Part shown: in pieces, positions 1-11,481 of the stretch
How positions within the stretch are numbered: position 1 is the first letter of the stretch
How the letters are laid out: each line of letters begins with the position of its first letter
Origin: Selenihalanaerobacter shriftii
GTDB lineage: Bacteria; Bacillota; Halanaerobiia; Halobacteroidales; Acetohalobiaceae
DNA length: 64,000 nucleotides
Reading direction: 5' to 3'
Assembly: GCF_900167185.1 (NCBI RefSeq)
Contig: NZ_FUWM01000015.1
Coordinates: 1 to 64,000, forward strand
The notes under the pieces: generated by a model
Database searches by the model: none
What the model saw: the letters and a program-made list of their open reading frames with translations, nothing else
What the model was told of the DNA's origin: nothing
Program-made: the position numbers and the translations under genes

Positions 1-120
1 ACGCGTTACTCACCCGTCCGCTGCTTTACTAACTACCCGAAGGTAGCTTTCTCGCACAACTTGCATGTGTTAAGCACGCCGCCAGCGTTCGTCCTGAGCC
101 AGGATCAAACTCTCCAAAAA
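1..120 (-). rRNA. rrs: 16S rRNA, 5' end only (partial)
   Basis: Read on the minus strand, this begins with the universal 16S start AGAGTTTGATCCTGGCTCAG, continues through the ACGAACGCTGGCGGCGTGC block and ends in GGACGGGTGAGTAACGCGT. That is roughly the first 120 nt of a bacterial small-subunit rRNA. The 5' end is set by comparison with E. coli numbering, where AGAGTTTGATC begins at base 8. The rest of the gene lies outside the left edge. It is transcribed away from the origin, as expected for an origin-proximal rRNA operon. Confidence 0.97.
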
Positions 121-235
121 ATATATTTAAATCTGCAAAGCAGATTCAATTACGAGTTTAAATTGGCTCTTATTTGATTTGAGGATTACTCACTCAAATT
201 GACTTAATGGCTTCAAAAATTCAAAAATTAGACAA

Positions 236-257
236 TGTTCAGTTTTCAAAGACCAAT
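236..257 (-). promoter_or_regulatory. boxA-like antitermination element in the 16S leader
   Basis: On the minus strand the leader contains GGTCTTTGAAAACTGAACA, about 120 nt before the 16S start. This resembles the boxA-containing segment (T..TCTTTGAAAACT) common in Firmicutes rRNA leaders, where Nus factors bind to prevent premature termination. Recognition is by motif only. Confidence 0.6.
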
Positions 258-314
258 CATTTGATTAACTTTATATGATTAATTTGTTAGCGCTTTTTTC
301 AAGCGACAATTAAT

Positions 315-660
315 ATGATAACACTTTTAAGAAGTCTTGTCAATAACAAATTTGAAAAATCGAAAAAATAATTTGTCGTGTTTTTCAAGACAACGATTAA
401 TATTGTAACAAACAACTTAAATAATGTCAAGTAAATCAATTACTCGTTTAAGCGACAATTAATAGTGTAACAAATAACTCAAAAAGTGTCAAGTAAAACT
501 TTTAAACAATTTGTTTGCAATATTTCTGCAAGCAGACTCAATATATTAATGTATATTTATAATGTATCAAGTAAAGCTTGTCAAGAAAAATATCAATCTT
601 TTGCGCTCGCTTTTTTCAAGCGACAATTACTATCTTAACATCTAAAAGAAACTGTGTCAA
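315..660 (-). promoter_or_regulatory. Five tandem rRNA operon promoters
   Basis: Five minus-strand promoters each have an exact TTGACA -35 box and a 17-nt spacer. Coordinates (-35 / -10) are: 338-343 / 315-320 (TATCAT); 425-430 / 402-407 (TACAAT); 487-492 / 464-469 (TACACT); 579-584 / 556-561 (TATAAA); 655-660 / 632-637 (TAAGAT). In four of them the -10 is followed by a similar segment containing TTGTCGCTT or TTGTCTTG, and two continue into GAAAAAAGCG, which can pair with the preceding CGCTT. The array points at the 16S gene and gives high initiation capacity, as is usual for rrn operons. Confidence 0.88.
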
Positions 661-738
661 GTAATAATTTTAAATAACAAATCTAATAGATTATAATATG
701 TCAAGAACTCTATTATTACTTATATACACTAGTTAATA

Positions 739-793
739 TTTAAAAGTAGTGAATATGAACGTTAATTTTACATCTATTCATACTCACTACTGA
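739..793 (-). terminator. Terminator after gyrA
   Basis: Inverted repeats at 745-759 and 777-791 form a 15-bp stem with one mismatch. On the minus strand it lies just after the gyrA stop codon and is followed by TTTTAAATATT. It separates gyrA from the rRNA promoters. Confidence 0.65.
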
Positions 794-814
794 CTAATGG
801 TTCTAATATTTAAA

Positions 815-3328
815 TTATTTTTCAGTAACTTCCTCAACTTCTTTAATAATATCTTCTTCAATCTGATGATCATCATCTTCTTCTTTTATATCCTCTATAT
901 CTTCCTCATCATTATTAATATAAGCTAAAGAAACAACTTGGTCACCTTCAGATAATCTCATAACTCTTACACCTTGTGTATTTCGACCTGTTGATGAAAT
1001 TTCATCAACAGATATTCTAATTAAAATCCCCTTTTCTGAAATTAACATTATTTCATCATCATCATCAACTACTTTTAAAGTTATTAACTTACCATTTTTT
1101 TCTGTTCTCTTCAGTGTAAGTAGTCCTTTTCCTGCTCTACTTTGAACACGATATCTATCAATAGGCGTTCGTTTTCCATATCCTTGGTCTGTAATTACTA
1201 ATAATTCTGCATTATCTCTAACTATATCTAGACCAACCACTTGATCTTCTATTGATAAATCAATCCCGTTTACTCCTCTAGCTGTTCTTCCCATACTTCT
1301 AACTTCTGATTCATGAAATCTAATTGCTAATCCTAATTTTGTTCCTAACATAATCTCTTCTTTTCCACTAGTTAGCTTAACTCCCATTAGTTCATCATCT
1401 TTTTGAAGATCTATTCCAATTAAACCAGTATAATTAGTATTAAATTCTTGTAAATCTGTCTTCTTAATTTTTCCTTCTTTAGTGGCCATAACTAAATAAT
1501 TATCTTCTTTAAATTCTTTAATTGGAATAACCGCTGTAATTTTTTCATCAGACTCTATTTCTAATAAATTAACAATTGCTGTTCCTTTAGCTTGTCTACT
1601 AGCTTCTGGAATTTGATATCCTTTTAAACGATATACTCTACCTTGATTAGTAAAGAATAATAAATAATTATGTGTAGATGTAGAATATAAATGCTCTACA
1701 AAATCCTCTTCATGAGTATTAATACCAATAATTCCTTTTCCACCTCGGCGTTGACCACGATATGTATCTAATGGTATTCTTTTGATATAACCACTGTGTG
1801 TTAAAGTAATTGCTATATCTTCTTCTTTAATTAAATCTTCTATATCTATGTCTGCTTCTTGATCTCTAATTTCAGTCATTCTTTCATCTAAATATTTACC
1901 TTTTAATTCTAAAATTTCTTCTTTAATAATTCCTAATAATTTGGTCTCACTAGCTAAAATAGATTTTAAGTATTCTATCTTTTTAGTCAGTTCTTCATAC
2001 TCAGAAAGTATCTTATCTATTTCTAACCCAGTTAACCTCTGCAATCTCATACTTAAGATAGCTTTAGCTTGTTTATCAGTTAAGTCAAACCTAGATATTA
2101 ATCTTTCCTTAGCTATCTTCTTGTTATCAGAACTACGAATTGTTTTAATTACTGAATCAATATTATCTAAAGCAATTCTTAATCCTTTTAAGATATGTAG
2201 TCTCGCTTCTGCTTTATTAAGTTTGTATTTAGTTCGACGAGTTACTACTTCCTTTTGATGTTCTAGATAATGTTTTAAAATTTCTTTTAGATTTAAGACT
2301 TTAGGTTCATTATCAACTAATGCTAACATAATAATTCCAAAAGTCGTCTGTAATCGTGTATGTTTAAATAATTTATTTAAAGTGATTCTTGGATTAACAC
2401 TCTTCTTTAATTCAATTACTACCCGCATTCCATTACGGTCTGATTCATCTCTTAAATCAGTAATTCCTTCAACTTTCTCTTCTCTAACTAAATCAGCAAT
2501 ATTCTCAACTAATTTAGCCTTATTAACCCGATATGGTAACTCATTAATTATAATCCGTGGTTTTCCATTATCTAATTCTTCAATTTCAGACCGTGCTCTA
2601 ACCTTCACTTTACCTTTACCGGTTTCAAAAGCTTTCTTAATTGCTTTACGCCCCATAATTATTCCACCAGTTGGAAAATCAGGACCTTTTATAATTTTCA
2701 TTAAATCAATAATTTTAATATCAGGGTTATCTATCATAGCTATTAATCCATCGACAACTTCTCCTAAATTATGAGGAGGAATATTAGTTGACATTCCTAC
2801 AGCAATTCCAGATGATCCATTTATTAAAAGATTAGGTAATCTAGCTGGTAATACCTCTGGCTCTTCTAATGAATCATCAAAGTTTGGCTGAAAGTCAACT
2901 GTATCCTGTTTTATATCTGATAATAATTCAGTTGCTATATTAGACATCCTAGCTTCTGTATAACGCATTGCTGCAGCGGAATCACCATCTATTGATCCAA
3001 AATTCCCATGACCATCAACTAATCTATATCTATATGAGAAATCTTGAGCCATTCTAACCATAGTGTCGTAAACTGCTGTGTCTCCATGAGGGTGATACTT
3101 ACCTAGTACTTCTCCTACTATTCTTGCTGATTTTTTATGAGGTTTCTTTGGAGTCATACCTAAATCATACATAGCATATAAAATTCGACGATGTACAGGT
3201 TTTAAACCATCTCGAACATCAGGTAATGCTCTACCCACAATAACGCTCATAGCATAATCTATATATGAATCTTTCATTTCATCTTGAATATCTATAGGGT
3301 TTACCTGCCCCTTGCTTATTTCTGGCAT
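815..3328 (-). CDS. gyrA: DNA gyrase subunit A
   Basis: This is the breakage-reunion subunit of gyrase, which introduces negative supercoils together with GyrB. The 837-aa length is normal. The active-site tyrosine is Tyr123 in [10 protein letters not shown]. The GyrA box QRRGGKG near residue 528 separates it from topoisomerase IV ParC. The C-terminal half carries the beta-pinwheel repeats and ends in a strongly acidic tail. The quinolone-pocket position after HPHGD is Thr84, where many species have Ser; this may affect drug sensitivity, but that is inferred. The ATG start has a good GGAGG upstream. It lies 28 nt after gyrB and is probably co-transcribed with it. Confidence 0.98.
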   Translation of the reverse strand: MPEISKGQVNPIDIQDEMKDSYIDYAMSVIVGRALPDVRDGLKPVHRRILYAMYDLGMTPKKPHKKSARIVGEVLGKYHPHGDTAVYDTMVRMAQDFSYRYRLVDGHGNFGSIDGDSAAAMRYTEARMSNIATELLSDIKQDTVDFQPNFDDSLEEPEVLPARLPNLLINGSSGIAVGMSTNIPPHNLGEVVDGLIAMIDNPDIKIIDLMKIIKGPDFPTGGIIMGRKAIKKAFETGKGKVKVRARSEIEELDNGKPRIIINELPYRVNKAKLVENIADLVREEKVEGITDLRDESDRNGMRVVIELKKSVNPRITLNKLFKHTRLQTTFGIIMLALVDNEPKVLNLKEILKHYLEHQKEVVTRRTKYKLNKAEARLHILKGLRIALDNIDSVIKTIRSSDNKKIAKERLISRFDLTDKQAKAILSMRLQRLTGLEIDKILSEYEELTKKIEYLKSILASETKLLGIIKEEILELKGKYLDERMTEIRDQEADIDIEDLIKEEDIAITLTHSGYIKRIPLDTYRGQRRGGKGIIGINTHEEDFVEHLYSTSTHNYLLFFTNQGRVYRLKGYQIPEASRQAKGTAIVNLLEIESDEKITAVIPIKEFKEDNYLVMATKEGKIKKTDLQEFNTNYTGLIGIDLQKDDELMGVKLTSGKEEIMLGTKLGLAIRFHESEVRSMGRTARGVNGIDLSIEDQVVGLDIVRDNAELLVITDQGYGKRTPIDRYRVQSRAGKGLLTLKRTEKNGKLITLKVVDDDDEIMLISEKGILIRISVDEISSTGRNTQGVRVMRLSEGDQVVSLAYINNDEEDIEDIKEEDDDHQIEEDIIKEVEEVTEK

Positions 3329-3356
3329 GATATTTCCTCCTATCTAACATTATTAT

Positions 3357-5291
<1,935 letters not shown>

Positions 5292-5312
5292 TTAGTTACC
5301 TTTTATAAACTG

Positions 5313-5343
5313 ATTAAAACCGTGACACTAATGATCACGGTTT
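5313..5343 (-). terminator. Hairpin at the end of remB (possible terminator or attenuator)
   Basis: Perfect 9-bp arms at 5317-5325 and 5335-5343 overlap the remB stop codon. On the minus strand the hairpin is followed by only a short T run (TTTTAATC). It could reduce read-through from remB into gyrB, but it is a weak terminator by sequence. Confidence 0.4.
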
Positions 5344-5585
5344 AAGCGATTGACAAAATTCATTCTCTTTCTTAATGTTTTTGAAGATATATTAGAATAA
5401 TAAATTGTCTCATCTGTTATTACAAATGACTTAGGTTCTCCTTTAGAAAAGTTCTTAATAAATCCTTCTTCTTCCGCTATTTCTAAAAATTCTTCTGTAA
5501 TCTCTGATGAGGTAGATTCAATATCAGCAATCAACACTACATCTTTGGTCGGAATCATATAATCGTTCCCTAAATGTAATAACAT
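5328..5585 (-). CDS. remB: RemB/YaaB-like regulatory protein (DUF370 family)
   Basis: This small protein (85 aa from MLLHLGNDYM) matches the RemA/RemB family in size, sequence flavour and position between recF and gyrB, where Bacillus yaaB (remB) lies. RemA-type proteins are DNA-binding regulators of matrix and osmoprotection genes in Bacillus; the role here is inferred. The start at 5585 is preferred to the longer frame beginning at 5636 because an AAGGGGGG site lies about 7 nt before it and the family begins with M-hydrophobic-HxG. The stop codon overlaps a hairpin. Confidence 0.85.
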   Translation of the reverse strand: MLLHLGNDYMIPTKDVVLIADIESTSSEITEEFLEIAEEEGFIKNFSKGEPKSFVITDETIYYSNISSKTLRKRMNFVNRLNRDH

Positions 5586-5598
5586 CTTGTAGCCCCCC

Positions 5599-6474
5599 TT
5601 ACAACTGATCATAAATCTGTATATAATTATTTCCAATAACTTCTTGAATTATATCTCTATTTAATTCATTTGGATAGACTCCCCTGTTTAACATAACATA
5701 ATATTGAATTAAAACTTTGAGTTCTTGAGTAACCTTTTGATCATCATTATTAATAGCTTTTGGTAATTTATCTTTTATATCATCCCAAAACTTATTAAGT
5801 AATCTCTGTTTGATTCTTTTATAATCTGAATTTAACAGATTGGGATAAATATCACTTATTTCTTCATAATCCAACCAAGGAATTTCTAATAACATTTGCT
5901 CTAACTTATTAAAATTCTTATTCTTCTTTAGTTGACATATCATACACTCGTTAACATCTTCAGGATGGAGAGCAGAACAATATTTGCACCTAACCCAACC
6001 TTCTTTTGATTTTAATTTATTTAGTTTTTTATCTTTAATCATTAATGAATAAAATTTTTCCTTCATCTCTGGATCAGAAATATTTTTTAAGTCATCTTCA
6101 ATTTTACTTATTTCCTTTTCAGTTAAATCTATTACATCCAAATCAAAGGATTCTTTTCTCTTTGAATTTAGTTTGTTATTAGTATTAGTAGAGCCTACTT
6201 TAAATCTAATGTCTTTTACTATTTCTTCATCTAATTTATTATTCAATTTTTCAATTAAATCTTTTTTTAAAAAGAGTAATTGATGAGCCCATGTAGAACT
6301 ATTAACTTTTACAAATAAAATTCCTTTATTTATATAACTAGCCTTAGTATACTTTACTAATTCTTTTCCGATAACTTCTGGCCAAATATTTAGTACACTC
6401 TTTTCTTTTAGTTTTTTACTTAAATTTAAGTTCTTTAAGGTCTTATCTAAAACATTATTAATAGACTTAACCAT
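5599..6474 (-). CDS. DUF721/DciA-like protein with zinc-finger C-terminal region
   Basis: The N-terminal 90 or so residues (LKEKSVLNIWPEVIGKELVK, then a segment around SSTWAHQLLFLK) match the DUF721 family, whose DciA members are helicase-associated replication proteins. Beyond that, residues around 160-185 carry a CxxC...CxxC pair (CKYC and CMIC) that looks like a zinc finger, and an uncharacterised tail makes it 291 aa, longer than simple DUF721 proteins. It overlaps the end of recF by 8 nt, so the two are translationally coupled. A replication role is inferred from family and location. Confidence 0.75.
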   Translation of the reverse strand: MVKSINNVLDKTLKNLNLSKKLKEKSVLNIWPEVIGKELVKYTKASYINKGILFVKVNSSTWAHQLLFLKKDLIEKLNNKLDEEIVKDIRFKVGSTNTNNKLNSKRKESFDLDVIDLTEKEISKIEDDLKNISDPEMKEKFYSLMIKDKKLNKLKSKEGWVRCKYCSALHPEDVNECMICQLKKNKNFNKLEQMLLEIPWLDYEEISDIYPNLLNSDYKRIKQRLLNKFWDDIKDKLPKAINNDDQKVTQELKVLIQYYVMLNRGVYPNELNRDIIQEVIGNNYIQIYDQL

Positions 6475-7585
6475 TTTTCATTTTCACCACCTTACCCTTT
6501 TTAACTTTATATAGATTCATATTATCTTCAATTTCATTTAATTTATTTAGTTGGGTACTAGTTATAAATGTTTGAATCTTATTCTTTATTACTTTTAAAA
6601 GGTGGTTTCTTCGTTTATTATCCAATTCAGAAAATACGTCATCCAATAATAACACAGGGTATTCACCTATTTCAGATTTCATAAATTCTAATTCAGCCAG
6701 TTTTAAAGCCAAGGCAGTAGTTCTTTGTTGCCCTTGAGAACCAAACTTTCTAATATTTATATCATTAACGTTAAATAAAATATCATCACGATGAGGTCCA
6801 AATAAACTAACCCCTCTTTGAATTTCCCGTTCTTGGTTAGAACTTAACCTCTCTGTAAAATTATTTTTAATAATTTCTAAACTCCAAGTATCATCTAAAT
6901 CTAATGTAGAATCATAATTTAATTCTAAAGTTTCTAACCCATCTGTAATTTTACGATGCATCAATCTAGCTAAAATACTTAATTTATCTAATGTTTCTAA
7001 CCTTTTAGCAATTATTTTACTACCTAATTCTATTAATTGTTGATTCCAAATCTTCAACATATCTTTAGAACTTCTTTTCTCTCTAATTTCTTTTAATAAG
7101 TTATTACGTTGTTTTAATACTTTACTATACTCTTTTAAATTATGGCGATAATACGAATTAATTTGAGAGATCTCTAAATTAATAAATTTTCTCCTTTTAC
7201 TAGGGCTACCTTTAACTAGTCTTAAATCTTCTGGAGAAAAGATTACAACATTAAGATATCCTATAAGATTATTAATCTTTTTTAATTTATTCGAATTAAC
7301 TTTAACTTTTTTCCTTCTACCTTCAATTAAAACTTCTATTTTAAAATCTTGTCCATTCTTATAAATATTACTTTTGATATAAGATTTATTTTTTTGCCAA
7401 TTTACCATTTCTGAAGCAATATTTGTTCGATGAGAGTCACCTGTACTTAACAAATAAATAGACTCCAGAATGTTAGTTTTTCCTTGTGCATTATCACCTA
7501 TAAATAAATTCAAGTTTTTATTTAAATTTAATTCTAATTTATTATAATTCCTAAAACTATTTAAATATATGTCGGTAAGATACAA
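6467..7585 (-). CDS. recF: DNA replication and repair protein RecF
   Basis: This SMC-like ATPase loads RecA at single-strand gaps. Visible motifs are the Walker A GDNAQGKTN preceded by the family signature NSFRNYN, the signature region FGSQGQQRTTALAL, and Walker B LLLDDVFSELD. The frame is open to a TTG at 7606, but the family normally starts just before the first beta strand (YLTDIYLNSF). A second TTG at 7585 has AGGAG about 10 nt upstream, so 7585 is preferred (372 aa). The start remains somewhat uncertain. Confidence 0.93.
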   Translation of the reverse strand: MYLTDIYLNSFRNYNKLELNLNKNLNLFIGDNAQGKTNILESIYLLSTGDSHRTNIASEMVNWQKNKSYIKSNIYKNGQDFKIEVLIEGRRKKVKVNSNKLKKINNLIGYLNVVIFSPEDLRLVKGSPSKRRKFINLEISQINSYYRHNLKEYSKVLKQRNNLLKEIREKRSSKDMLKIWNQQLIELGSKIIAKRLETLDKLSILARLMHRKITDGLETLELNYDSTLDLDDTWSLEIIKNNFTERLSSNQEREIQRGVSLFGPHRDDILFNVNDINIRKFGSQGQQRTTALALKLAELEFMKSEIGEYPVLLLDDVFSELDNKRRNHLLKVIKNKIQTFITSTQLNKLNEIEDNMNLYKVKKGKVVKMKNG

Positions 7586-7608
7586 ATCAGTTACACTCCT
7601 CACCAACT

Positions 7609-7821
7609 TTATTGGTTTATTATTTTATATTGCTGGTCTTGTACTTTTATAATATCCCCTGAAGATAATGAGGTACTACGCCTCTTTTCTATTTCACCAT
7701 TAACCATTACTTTTCCTTCTTTTATAATTAATTTAGCCTCTCCTCCTGTAGCAGTAATATTACTCCATTTTAAGAATTGGTCTAAATTAATTGTTTCTGT
7801 ATTAATACTTATTTCTTCCAT
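7609..7821 (-). CDS. yaaA: S4-domain RNA-binding protein YaaA
   Basis: This 70-aa S4-like RNA-binding protein has LDQFLKWSNITATGGEAK, then the S4 loop KVMVNGEIEKRR. It sits between dnaN and recF, the conserved place of Bacillus yaaA, where it is implicated in ribosome assembly. The ATG at 7821 is preferred over the GTG at 7830, because that GTG overlaps the AGGAG site that serves the ATG at 8-nt spacing. Confidence 0.9.
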   Translation of the reverse strand: MEEISINTETINLDQFLKWSNITATGGEAKLIIKEGKVMVNGEIEKRRSTSLSSGDIIKVQDQQYKIINQ

Positions 7822-7835
7822 ATTTATCACTCCTT

Positions 7836-8933
7836 TTAAGTAGATCTAACCGGCATAATTACATAGATATAATCATCATTATTAGATTCTTGAATAACTC
7901 CTGGACTTAATCCACCAGATAATTTAATTAAAACTTGGTCATTTTTGATGACTTTTAAAACATCAATTAAATAATTAGCATTAAATGCAATTTCTGTGTT
8001 TTCTCCTTGTTGAGATGTATTTATCTCTTCATAGGATTCACCAACTTTTGAACCAGTAGATTCTATTATTAATTTATTATTTTTAAATGAAGTTTTTATA
8101 ATGTTAGAATTATCTTTAACAAATAAGGAAGCTCTTTTAGTTGCATTTAATAATTCTTTTTTATTTACTTTGATTTCAGTTGTAGAATCATTAGGGATTA
8201 CTTGGTTATAATTAGGAAACTGTCCTTCAATTAAACGTGAAATAATAGTAATATTCGAAAATTCAAATAAAATTTGATTATCTGTTACTAAAATTTTCAT
8301 TTCTTCATCAGAATTTATTAATTTACTTAATTCACTTAGTGTTTTACTTGGTATAATTACTTTATTAAATGATAAATCTTTATTTAATTCTAATTCAGTA
8401 TAAGCTAAACGATAGGAATCAGTAGATACCATTTTAATTTCTTGGTCTTCTATTAAAAGTAATCCTCCAGTTAAAAAAGGTCTACTTTCATCATTAGAAG
8501 TAGCAAATTTAATTCTATCTATCATATTTTTAAATGTTTGTTGTTCTAATTTGTATTGTGTACCTGCTTCTACTTCCGGTAGTAATGGAAATTCATCAGC
8601 AGGAAAACCGTGAATTTTAAATTCTGATAGATTACAATTGATTTTTGCATTATTATCTTCATCTACTATTAACTCTATATCTTGATTAGGTAATTCTTTA
8701 ATAATATTAGATAGATATGTAGCTGGAAGGACTATATTTCCTTCATTTATAACTTTTGCATTTATACTGCATTCTATTCCTATTTCTAAATCAGTACCTA
8801 CCAGTTTTATCTTATCATCTTTAGCTTCCATTAAAATTCCAGATAAAATTGGTAAAGTACTTTTTGATGAAACAGCTTTACTGACAGTTTTGATTCCATT
8901 ATAAATTTCTTTCTTGTCTACTTTAATCTGCAT
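7836..8933 (-). CDS. dnaN: DNA polymerase III beta sliding clamp
   Basis: A 365-aa protein of normal clamp length with the three repeated clamp folds. It begins MQIKVDKKEIYNGIKTVSKA and ends with the conserved YVIMPVR motif near the C-terminus (VIMPVRST). The ATG has an AGGAGG site upstream. It lies directly after the origin unwinding region and dnaA, as in most Firmicutes. Confidence 0.97.
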   Translation of the reverse strand: MQIKVDKKEIYNGIKTVSKAVSSKSTLPILSGILMEAKDDKIKLVGTDLEIGIECSINAKVINEGNIVLPATYLSNIIKELPNQDIELIVDEDNNAKINCNLSEFKIHGFPADEFPLLPEVEAGTQYKLEQQTFKNMIDRIKFATSNDESRPFLTGGLLLIEDQEIKMVSTDSYRLAYTELELNKDLSFNKVIIPSKTLSELSKLINSDEEMKILVTDNQILFEFSNITIISRLIEGQFPNYNQVIPNDSTTEIKVNKKELLNATKRASLFVKDNSNIIKTSFKNNKLIIESTGSKVGESYEEINTSQQGENTEIAFNANYLIDVLKVIKNDQVLIKLSGGLSPGVIQESNNDDYIYVIMPVRST

Positions 8934-8959
8934 AAAAAGACCTCCTTGAGGAAAATTAT

Positions 8960-9198
8960 CAACATATTAATTAATTACTTACTATTTCTTGTATATATAT
9001 AATACATAGTAGTAGTAGTAGTAGGGGCTGTGGATATGTGGAAAAGTGAATTCAACCCATGGCTTGTCTACTTATCCACATGTGGAGTAAATGTTACTAA
9101 CCAATCTCCACTTATACACATATAAACAGGTATCTATCCTCTTTTTACTTACCCACAATCCATAAACAACTTATTAGCATGGTTATAAACAGGTATAA
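8960..9198 (-). other. oriC: oriC part 1: DnaA boxes, DnaA-trio tract and unwinding element
   Basis: The dnaA-dnaN gap contains DnaA-box-like 9-mers at 9149-9157 (TTACCCACA), 9112-9120 (TTATACACA), 9072-9080 (TTATCCACA), and minus-strand boxes at 9081-9089, 9037-9045 and 9029-9037. Towards dnaN the last box is followed by a short GC cluster (9024-9028), six uninterrupted TAG triplets on the plus strand (9007-9024) and then an AT-rich tract. This box, GC cluster, trio, AT-tract order is that of the basal unwinding system described for Bacillus. Calling the site oriC is an inference from motifs and position. Confidence 0.85.
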
Positions 9199-10551
9199 TT
9201 ATGTTTGAACTTTATTCATCAATGTTTCTAAAGTATTTCTAAATCTAGGTTCTTCTTTTAGCTTATTACTAATTTTATCATAACCATGGATAACTGTTGT
9301 ATGGTCTCTACCTCCAAATTCATCACCTATTTTAGGAAGTGAAGAATCTGTTAACTCTCTGGCTATATACATAGCTACTTGTCTAGGAAATGCTATTGCT
9401 CTAGTTCTTTTCTTGGATTTCATATCTTTCATTTCTAAATTGTAATAATTAGTAACTACTTCCTGGATTAATTCAATAGTTATTTCTTTTGGTTCAGAAG
9501 TAGGTATAATATCTTTTAAAGCTTCTTTAGCTAAGTCTACAGTAATTTTATTATTAGTCAAAGATGAATAGGCTACAACTCTAATTAATGCTCCTTCTAA
9601 TTCTCTAATATTAGAAGGAATTTGATTAGCAATATATACTATAACTTCATTAGGTACTTCTAAATCTTCTAGAGTAGCTTTTTTGCGTAAAATTGCAATT
9701 CTAGTTTCTAAATCTGGTTCTTGAATATCAGTAATTAATCCCCATTCGAATCTAGATCTTAAACGTTCTTCTAAAGTTGGGATTTCTTTTGGTGGTCGAT
9801 CGCTAGAGATAATTATTTGTTTATTTGCCTCATGTAAAGCGTTAAATGTATGGAAAAACTCTTCTTGAGTTCTTTCTTTACCTGCTAAGAATTGAATATC
9901 ATCTACTAATAAAATATCGATATTTCTGTATTTATTTCTGAAATCAACAGTTTTATCATCTCTAATAGAATTAATTAATTCATTTGTAAACTTTTCTGAA
10001 GTAGCATAAACAACTTTCAAATTAGGGTCATGTTTAAGTATATAATGTCCAATGGCGTGCATTAAGTGGGTTTTACCTAATCCTACATCACCATATATAA
10101 AAAGAGGATTATATGCTTTAGCTGGAGCTTCAGCTACTGCTAAAGAAGCGGCATGAGCAAAACGGTTGCTACTACCAATTACAAATGTATCGAATGTATA
10201 TTTAGGATTTAAGAAGGAAGCTGGATCTTTTTTATTCTTTTTCTTCTCAGTAGTTTTTTCTTTACTATCTTTTTTATTAGTAATTTCCTTCTCTTCATCT
10301 TCAGGAATAACAAACTCTACATCCAAATTTCTATTAATTAGGTCATTAATTGTGTCTTTAATTAAATTAGCATATCTTGTTTCTAGCCAATCTTTAGAAA
10401 AATCGTTAGGTACTTCAATTAAAATGTAATTGTCTTCAATAGATAATAGTTTAGTTGATTTAAGCCATGTTTCAAAACTAGGTTTACTTAGTTCTGATTC
10501 AAATATTTCTAAAGCTTTTTGCCAAATATGTGCTAAGTCTTCATTTTCCAT
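9199..10551 (-). CDS. dnaA: Chromosomal replication initiator DnaA
   Basis: A 450-aa AAA+ initiator. Domain I covers about residues 1-85. A charged Lys/Glu-rich linker (domain II) runs to about 112. Domain III has Walker [17 protein letters not shown] and Walker [11 protein letters not shown]. Domain IV ends in the DnaA-box-binding helix-turn-helix with [14 protein letters not shown]. The AGGAGG site and ATG are well placed. DnaA boxes flank the gene on both sides, so autoregulation is likely. Confidence 0.98.
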   Translation of the reverse strand: MENEDLAHIWQKALEIFESELSKPSFETWLKSTKLLSIEDNYILIEVPNDFSKDWLETRYANLIKDTINDLINRNLDVEFVIPEDEEKEITNKKDSKEKTTEKKKNKKDPASFLNPKYTFDTFVIGSSNRFAHAASLAVAEAPAKAYNPLFIYGDVGLGKTHLMHAIGHYILKHDPNLKVVYATSEKFTNELINSIRDDKTVDFRNKYRNIDILLVDDIQFLAGKERTQEEFFHTFNALHEANKQIIISSDRPPKEIPTLEERLRSRFEWGLITDIQEPDLETRIAILRKKATLEDLEVPNEVIVYIANQIPSNIRELEGALIRVVAYSSLTNNKITVDLAKEALKDIIPTSEPKEITIELIQEVVTNYYNLEMKDMKSKKRTRAIAFPRQVAMYIARELTDSSLPKIGDEFGGRDHTTVIHGYDKISNKLKEEPRFRNTLETLMNKVQT

Positions 10552-10580
10552 TAATAAAAACCCTCCTAAAGATTTAAGAA

Positions 10581-10613
10581 ATTACTCACAATGAATTCAG
10601 TATTGTGAGTAAT
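10581..10613. repeat. Perfect inverted repeat in the dnaA leader
   Basis: Two perfect 12-nt arms (ATTACTCACAAT and ATTGTGAGTAAT) are separated by 9 nt, about 30 nt before the dnaA start on the dnaA template side. It could be an operator or an mRNA hairpin just before the ribosome-binding site. No T run follows, so it is not a simple terminator. Confidence 0.6.
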
Positions 10614-10679
10614 CAAACAAAGCCCACTTAATTATATTTTAACCAACAAATAACATAATAGTCTAAAAAATACAAAAAA

Positions 10680-10945
10680 TAACTGTACTTATCCACAAAA
10701 ATCTAATATTTACACACAATATGTGGATAGATACGTAAAAAGACGCAAAAAAATATACAAGATATAAGTTATACACAAGGTTATCAACATAGTGTTAATA
10801 ACCTTGCAACCTGGTAGAAGTAAACATAAGCAATATTTAATACAAAATAAGATATAATAATAATAACAAATTATTCACAGATTATCAACAGTTATTTAAC
10901 AGAAAGTAGTCTTTTTATTAACAATTTATTAATAATCCACATTTT
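10680..10945. other. oriC part 2: DnaA-box cluster upstream of dnaA
   Basis: This non-coding region contains DnaA-box-like 9-mers: TTATCCACA at 10689-10697, TTACACACA at 10710-10718, a minus-strand CTATCCACA at 10722-10730, TTATACACA at 10769-10777, TTATCAACA at 10781-10789, TTATTCACA at 10871-10879, and TTATCAACA at 10882-10890. With the dnaA-dnaN cluster it makes a bipartite origin like that of Bacillus. The remainder of the 541-nt dnaA-rnpA gap is AT-rich and shows no gene; in particular no rpmH is present. Confidence 0.75.
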
Positions 10946-10972
10946 TTTTAATAATTCAATTCTTAATATATC

Positions 10973-11002
10973 TTGACATAGTGGTGATAAATAATTTATA
11001 AT
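10973..11002 (+). promoter_or_regulatory. Promoter for rnpA-yidD-yidC-jag
   Basis: An exact TTGACA (10973-10978) and exact TATAAT (10997-11002) are separated by 18 nt and lie about 90 nt before rnpA. It drives the right-hand arm away from the origin. Confidence 0.75.
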
Positions 11003-11092
11003 TTATATAGTAGAATATTCTGAATAAGTTTGAAAATTCTAAACTAATAAATGAAATCTGTTAATAATTATGTATTAGGAGGAAATAACTAA

Positions 11093-11449
11093 ATGTCCGT
11101 ACAGGATGAATCTCTATCCAAAATTGAAAGACTTACTAAAAATTATCAATTTAAAAAAGTTTATAATCGTGGGAAATCAAAAGCTAACAAATTAGTTGTT
11201 CTATATATATTAAAGAAGAAAGATAATCAGAGAAGAGTAGGGTTTTCAGTTAGTAAAAAAGTTGGAAAAGCAGTTGTTAGAAATAAGCTAAAAAGAGTTT
11301 TAAAAGAAGTTTATCGGAGAAATAAATATAAATTAATATGTGGGGTTGACTTAGTTATTATTGCTAGAAGAAGGATTAGACACGCTTCTTATGATGAAAT
11401 TGAGACTGCTGTTTTAGATATATTTAAAAGATCCAAAATTATCAAATAG
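11093..11449 (+). CDS. rnpA: Ribonuclease P protein component
   Basis: The protein subunit of RNase P helps the catalytic RNA trim tRNA 5' leaders. The family signature RRVGFSVSKKVGKAVVRNKLKR is intact, and the 118-aa length is normal. The start has AGGAGG upstream. Unusually, rpmH, which normally precedes rnpA, is missing; rnpA is the first gene after the promoter. yidD follows after 32 nt. Confidence 0.97.
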   Translation: MSVQDESLSKIERLTKNYQFKKVYNRGKSKANKLVVLYILKKKDNQRRVGFSVSKKVGKAVVRNKLKRVLKEVYRRNKYKLICGVDLVIIARRRIRHASYDEIETAVLDIFKRSKIIK

Positions 11450-11481
11450 ATTTCCACAAATAATTATAGAGAGGTTTTAAA

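Noticed and set aside
300-660. Repeats in the 16S leader looked at first like a degenerate CRISPR or satellite
   Set aside because: Repeat units are irregularly spaced and each aligns on a -35/-10 pair, so they are tandem promoters.
1941-2774. Plus-strand open frames inside gyrA (and similar ones opposite dnaA, parB, hydF, purD, purL and others)
   Set aside because: They are antisense shadows of clearly identified genes, with no recognisable proteins or ribosome sites.
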